Assembly: GCA_964007475.1 (NCBI GenBank)
Contig: OZ023273.1
Location: 120,823,812-120,887,811, forward strand
DNA from: Hybos culiciformis
Taxonomy: Eukaryota; Arthropoda; Insecta; Diptera; Hybotidae
Reading direction: 5' to 3'
DNA length: 64,000 nucleotides
Positions 60,601-64,000 of the stretch are shown one piece after another. How positions within the stretch are numbered: position 1 is the stretch's first letter; each line of letters opens with the position of its first letter. The notes under the pieces are model-generated. The model did not search any database, had not been told where the DNA came from, and worked only from the letters and a program-made list of their open reading frames with translations. A program made the position numbers and the translations under genes.

Positions 60601-63190
60601 TGGGTTATCTACGAATTATTTAAAAAAAAACTTACATTTAAAACGACATCACAAAACAAACGATGTTTTCTCATTGTCTGTAAATGTATCAAGAATGAAG
60701 CTTTCATCTCTTCATCAGTAAATTTTAAAAATCCACAATCTTCCATTGCGTCATCTGGAAAAAGATAATAGTGTTTTATGTATAGATAAAATAAATGGAA
60801 AATTTATTATTAAATATCCATTCAGATTTAATTGAAAATCTTATTTGGTTGAATATGTAATTGATCACTATGAGCATGAAATAAAAATACGTATTTTGAG
60901 TTGTGAATCGTTATTAATAAGACAATTGAAGCTCTTAAGTGGATATTTGCTATTGAATCTCAAAGAAGCTCAAAGAATTTTAAATTTGTACTGTATTTAA
61001 ATACTTAAGGCTTTTTATAATATTGAAATAAAAAGGGAAAGATGAAAATAATGTTTTTATATTCTTTTACTTCAAAATAAATTAATTTTTTTTCACTAGA
61101 AAAGAAGGTACAATAGTATTCTTCTTTTGTTTTTCGTACTACTTTTTCCTATTTTATCTTCTTTTCTGATTTTATTTTCAATTTTATTCAATAAAACTTC
61201 GATAAACTCTGAACCAGCAAAGGTCAAATCGTTGTTCAATGTTTGATAATATTTATTCAAGTCTCCACGATTAAAATATGAAATGTATATAATATATATT
61301 CATTATTTAATATTTTCTTGTTCTACAAACTGTTCCTTGTTCAACGTTGCTGATGATTACATTTAATTAAGAATCCTAAGTTCTCTTTCTTCGTATTAAA
61401 CGCAACTTCCGTAATTTGAAAAGAAATAATATCAACATGTATTTTTAAAAAAGTTAATGTATTATAATCGCAAATATTATTAAGATCCTTGGCTGATTGA
61501 AATCCTCTAACTTCCAAACCGAAAATCGTAGAATCTCATTATTTTATCAAGGTGAAAGCACTCAAAGAATTGAAATAAATTAATCGGTTCATTAGTTATA
61601 AGCGGAGATTAGTTGTAAACGGAGATTAAATCTAATTTGGATTTACCACGACATTTACCAATTTCTTATCATAAAAATTTTAGAAAATATTAACGAAGAT
61701 CTAATCGTTGTTTGAATTTTTTAAAACAGGATAAAATATAACATTAATTTTCTTCTTAAACAAGTTTGCTTTAAATTGCAAGTTTCAAATTTTAAAATTG
61801 TTATTTTGTTAGTAAGGATAAGCAGCATCGTACGTACATACATATTTCTTTAATTTTGGTAAAAAAAAACATATATTAATATCATTACTTTTTTCTTTTT
61901 GTAACATATTTTCAATGTTTATTTTATAAATAATGTACTATATAATTATGCGTTTCTATATTTACATAACATAAATATACAAAAATTTACATTATTTTTT
62001 ATTGATTTATTGCAAAAGAAATATGTACAACAATATTTTTCTTTTTTCCTATCAAATTTAGCTCTATAGAACAGTTTTTCCATTAAAGAACAGACAAAAA
62101 ATTAAAATTCAAGCTGGACTTATTTAAATTTTGCTCTCGCTCATAATTAACTTGATGTTTCTAAAACTTTACGTTTATAGTTGATGACTAGGTCCTTGAA
62201 GCAAATTGCTCAATAAATTGACATTGAAAATAATTAATTAGTATTTACATTACAATAATATTAAGTTAAAATATCTATAAAGTGTTTTTTTTTTTTAACA
62301 TGGAACGATTATCATTTCTATTCATCAATTTTCTTTTTATTTCCCAAATTAAAATAATACGTATAATGTTTTTCCTTATTTGGTCAAGAAGGATACTTTT
62401 TCATGTAAATTGCTTTCGGAAAATTTATAAGCGCTGTAAATATCTTAAAGCTTATAATTATACTTACATACAACTATAAAAAAAAGAAAGAATAAAAAAG
62501 TGAAAATAAAAATAAAATGTAATCAAAAATGTTGACTTTAATGATCAACAGTTTCGTCCGGCCTAAATAAGTAAAAGTATCTAAAAGATCAATGAAATAA
62601 AATTAATTATCAATTGCTTTAATTGCTAAGTTAGGTAGGTACTCAAATTTTATCAATGCTAAAGAATTTTATCTGTATGTACTTGATATGAAAATAAAAA
62701 ACATTATTATTGAGCTCGAAACACTTCCGATTCAAGTGTAACATCTATTACTTTAATAAATATGGTTCTGTTACTAATGGGGGGCTATAATGAAGTTATA
62801 AATTTTTTTAAATAAAAAATTATATGTACCTATATATTAGTTTCAAATTTATGTTCCGCAACGAATATTTGTTTTTCATTTGCAATAAAGTAATAATATG
62901 GCAAATCTTAATCTTATATTATATATCTATAAGTTGTTATCGCGGTTGTTTTGGAATTAGCATATAATAACTTGCTCATTTGACCACTTGAATTAAAAGC
63001 GTTTCAATTTTAATTTTTTTTTTTATTTTATTATTGTTGATGAAATTTATTTAAGGGGTCCAAAGAAATTAGACATTATTTAAATCGAAAATATATTAAG
63101 CTATAATATATGATTTTTATGTAGATGTCATATTTAAAATACGAACTTACCACTATCGTATGTAATATTATGTTTTAATTTTGTTTCCAT
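54812..63190 (-). CDS. IVNS1ABP: BTB-BACK-kelch protein, insect IVNS1ABP (NS1-binding protein) ortholog
   Basis: Complete ten-exon gene: 63151-63190, 60636-60754, 60069-60152, 59709-60011, 58409-58570, 57725-58295, 57532-57666, 56820-56983, 55931-56210, 54812-55275. All introns are GT-AG with matching phases. The CDS of 2322 nt gives 773 residues. An in-frame TAA two codons before the ATG fixes the start. Domains: BTB (about residues 20-150; LFCDVVLN, HAHKNVLACVSPYFMELFS), BACK (about 150-250), a Ser/Gly-rich linker, then six kelch repeats (about 410-690) and a charged tail. KLKMDRV after the BTB and the last repeat (YAIGGFSGKTFLNTMEYLDP) closely match the vertebrate NS1-binding protein, an actin-stabilising and cullin-3 adaptor-type kelch protein also linked to RNA processing. 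It is about 130 residues longer than the human protein because of the linker and tail. Confidence 0.95.
57725..58570 (-). CDS. IVNS1ABP: IVNS1ABP exons 5-6: BACK domain and extended linker
   Basis: Exon 5 (58409-58570) ends VENLS at donor GTAAAG. Exon 6 (57725-58295) starts EKHLLERSHLLYLALDNS. The 113-bp intron between them has no stop in the read-through frame for a while, so naive ORF calls run through it. Exon 6 continues with a basic patch (NNNKQRRKQ) and a Ser/Gly/Pro-rich linker before the first kelch repeat at KCGLGVAQFNGKLLVCG. Confidence 0.9.
59709..60754 (-). CDS. IVNS1ABP: IVNS1ABP exons 2-4: BTB domain and start of BACK
   Basis: Exon 2 (60636-60754) carries EEMKASFLIHLQTMRKHRLF, exon 3 (60069-60152) VGSADIHAHKNVLACVSPYF, and exon 4 (59709-60011) the end of the BTB fold and KDVYLAAWKLKMDRVVKQC. 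Exons 2-3 and 3-4 join in phase 0. The BTB domain mediates dimerisation and, in related proteins, cullin-3 binding. Confidence 0.93.
60755..63150 (-). other. first intron of the kelch gene
   Basis: A 2.4-kb intron directly after the initiator exon. Apart from the repeat fragment at 61480-61565 and a direct repeat of CGGAGATTA near 61606-61626, nothing was recognised. Confidence 0.7.
61480..61565. repeat. interspersed repeat fragment, copy C
   Basis: CTTGGCTGATTGAAATCCTC, CCGAAAATCGTAGAATC and AAGGTGAAAG resemble 28978-29050. It lies in the first intron of the kelch gene. Confidence 0.45.
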
Positions 63191-64000
63191 TTCTTAATCG
63201 ATGTGAATTTTATGATGAAATTTAAATAAGGGATATTTATCAAACTTTGGTAAATCATCATCACATTTGATTTGAACAATTTCAATTATTAAAAATTTGA
63301 ACATTACGAATTCGTGCAAATTTAACTATTAATTGTTTATTATTTAATTACTTATAATAAAACCATTTTAATTAATTACAGAAATTAATATAAAATACAA
63401 AAATACCTAATAATAAATTTTATATCTATTCCCCTTTTTTTTTTTTTATGAAATGACGTATTAAATGTAATTTATCTATTTAAAAAATAAACAAAAATAT
63501 ATAAGAAAAATTTTATCATTGAACCGACTTTCAATAAGGCAACCCTTAAACTAAATTGAATATTGAAGGGCAATTAAAGTTTATTATTGAAAAGTTTATT
63601 CCACTATTTATTTATTTTTTTATATATTTTTTTTTTTTAGAAAATTATTCAATTGCGTTATTTTCCCGACTAGTTTCCCTTAATTGGATTAAAATGAGAA
63701 ATATGAAAAAAAAAAAAAAAAAAATTAAAAGCAAATTATCATTTCAATTTTACATAGTTTCTTAAATACGTCAAAATTCTGAAATTTCTTATGACATACA
63801 ATACATAGTTATAGTTGTATTAGACTTCTTGAAATATTTCATAAAATTTAAAATATTGGCAAATAAGTACCTACTTATTCCAAAATATTTTTTATTTTAA
63901 AATTATATTTATGCAGGAAAGGGCAACAAATAAATTAAGCTTTCTCACATAACTAAAATACGCCAAACTTGTATTTTACTGAAATATCAATTAGTAAAGT
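63191..64000. other. upstream flank of the kelch gene
   Basis: Would hold the 5' UTR and promoter. It is A/T-rich with poly-T and poly-A runs (63440, 63620, 63705). No convincing core promoter motif or further exon seen. Confidence 0.4.

Overview
The window is a very AT-rich, intron-rich eukaryotic sequence. By eye A+T is well above 70 percent, with abundant poly-A and poly-T runs. The gene content and the GT-AG exon structures indicate an insect. A parasitoid hymenopteran would fit the metalloprotease type and base composition, but nothing here proves the order. Bacterial features (operons, ribosome binding sites, CRISPR) are absent. Four protein-coding genes can be reconstructed exon by exon, with reading phase conserved across every junction.

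Layout. (1) 302-20130, minus strand: an ADAMTS/reprolysin-like zinc metalloprotease, partial at both ends. Visible exons cover part of the prodomain, a furin-type site, the catalytic domain with HEVGHLLGAVHDG, and the cysteine-rich region. Between the catalytic exons lie two homologous 53/56-nt exons that the reading frame forces to be mutually exclusive. An 11.7-kb intron (8304-20028) carries several short transposons, a GC-rich minisatellite and a tRNA-derived element. (2) 23621-25254 and 26316-28040, plus strand: a tandem pair of diverged genes for small secreted proteins. Each has a signal peptide, a domain resembling the insect farnesoic acid O-methyltransferase (Methyltransf_FA) domain, and a helical C-terminal part. 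(3) 28041-54811: about 27 kb with no supportable gene. It holds a 200-base assembly gap, several MITE-like elements, and a hAT transposon relic (49207-50283, 8-bp target duplication) with a second element nested in its transposase. (4) 54812-63190, minus strand: a complete ten-exon BTB-BACK-kelch gene, the insect counterpart of IVNS1ABP. The spliced CDS is 2322 nt (773 residues).

The genes do not form one pathway. The metalloprotease and the tandem secreted proteins are extracellular products. The kelch protein is an intracellular actin or ubiquitin-ligase adaptor-type protein. The most unusual features are the frame-enforced mutually exclusive exons next to the zinc site, the diverged secreted tandem pair that differs by one intron, and the dense set of small inverted-repeat elements, many with target duplications readable directly.
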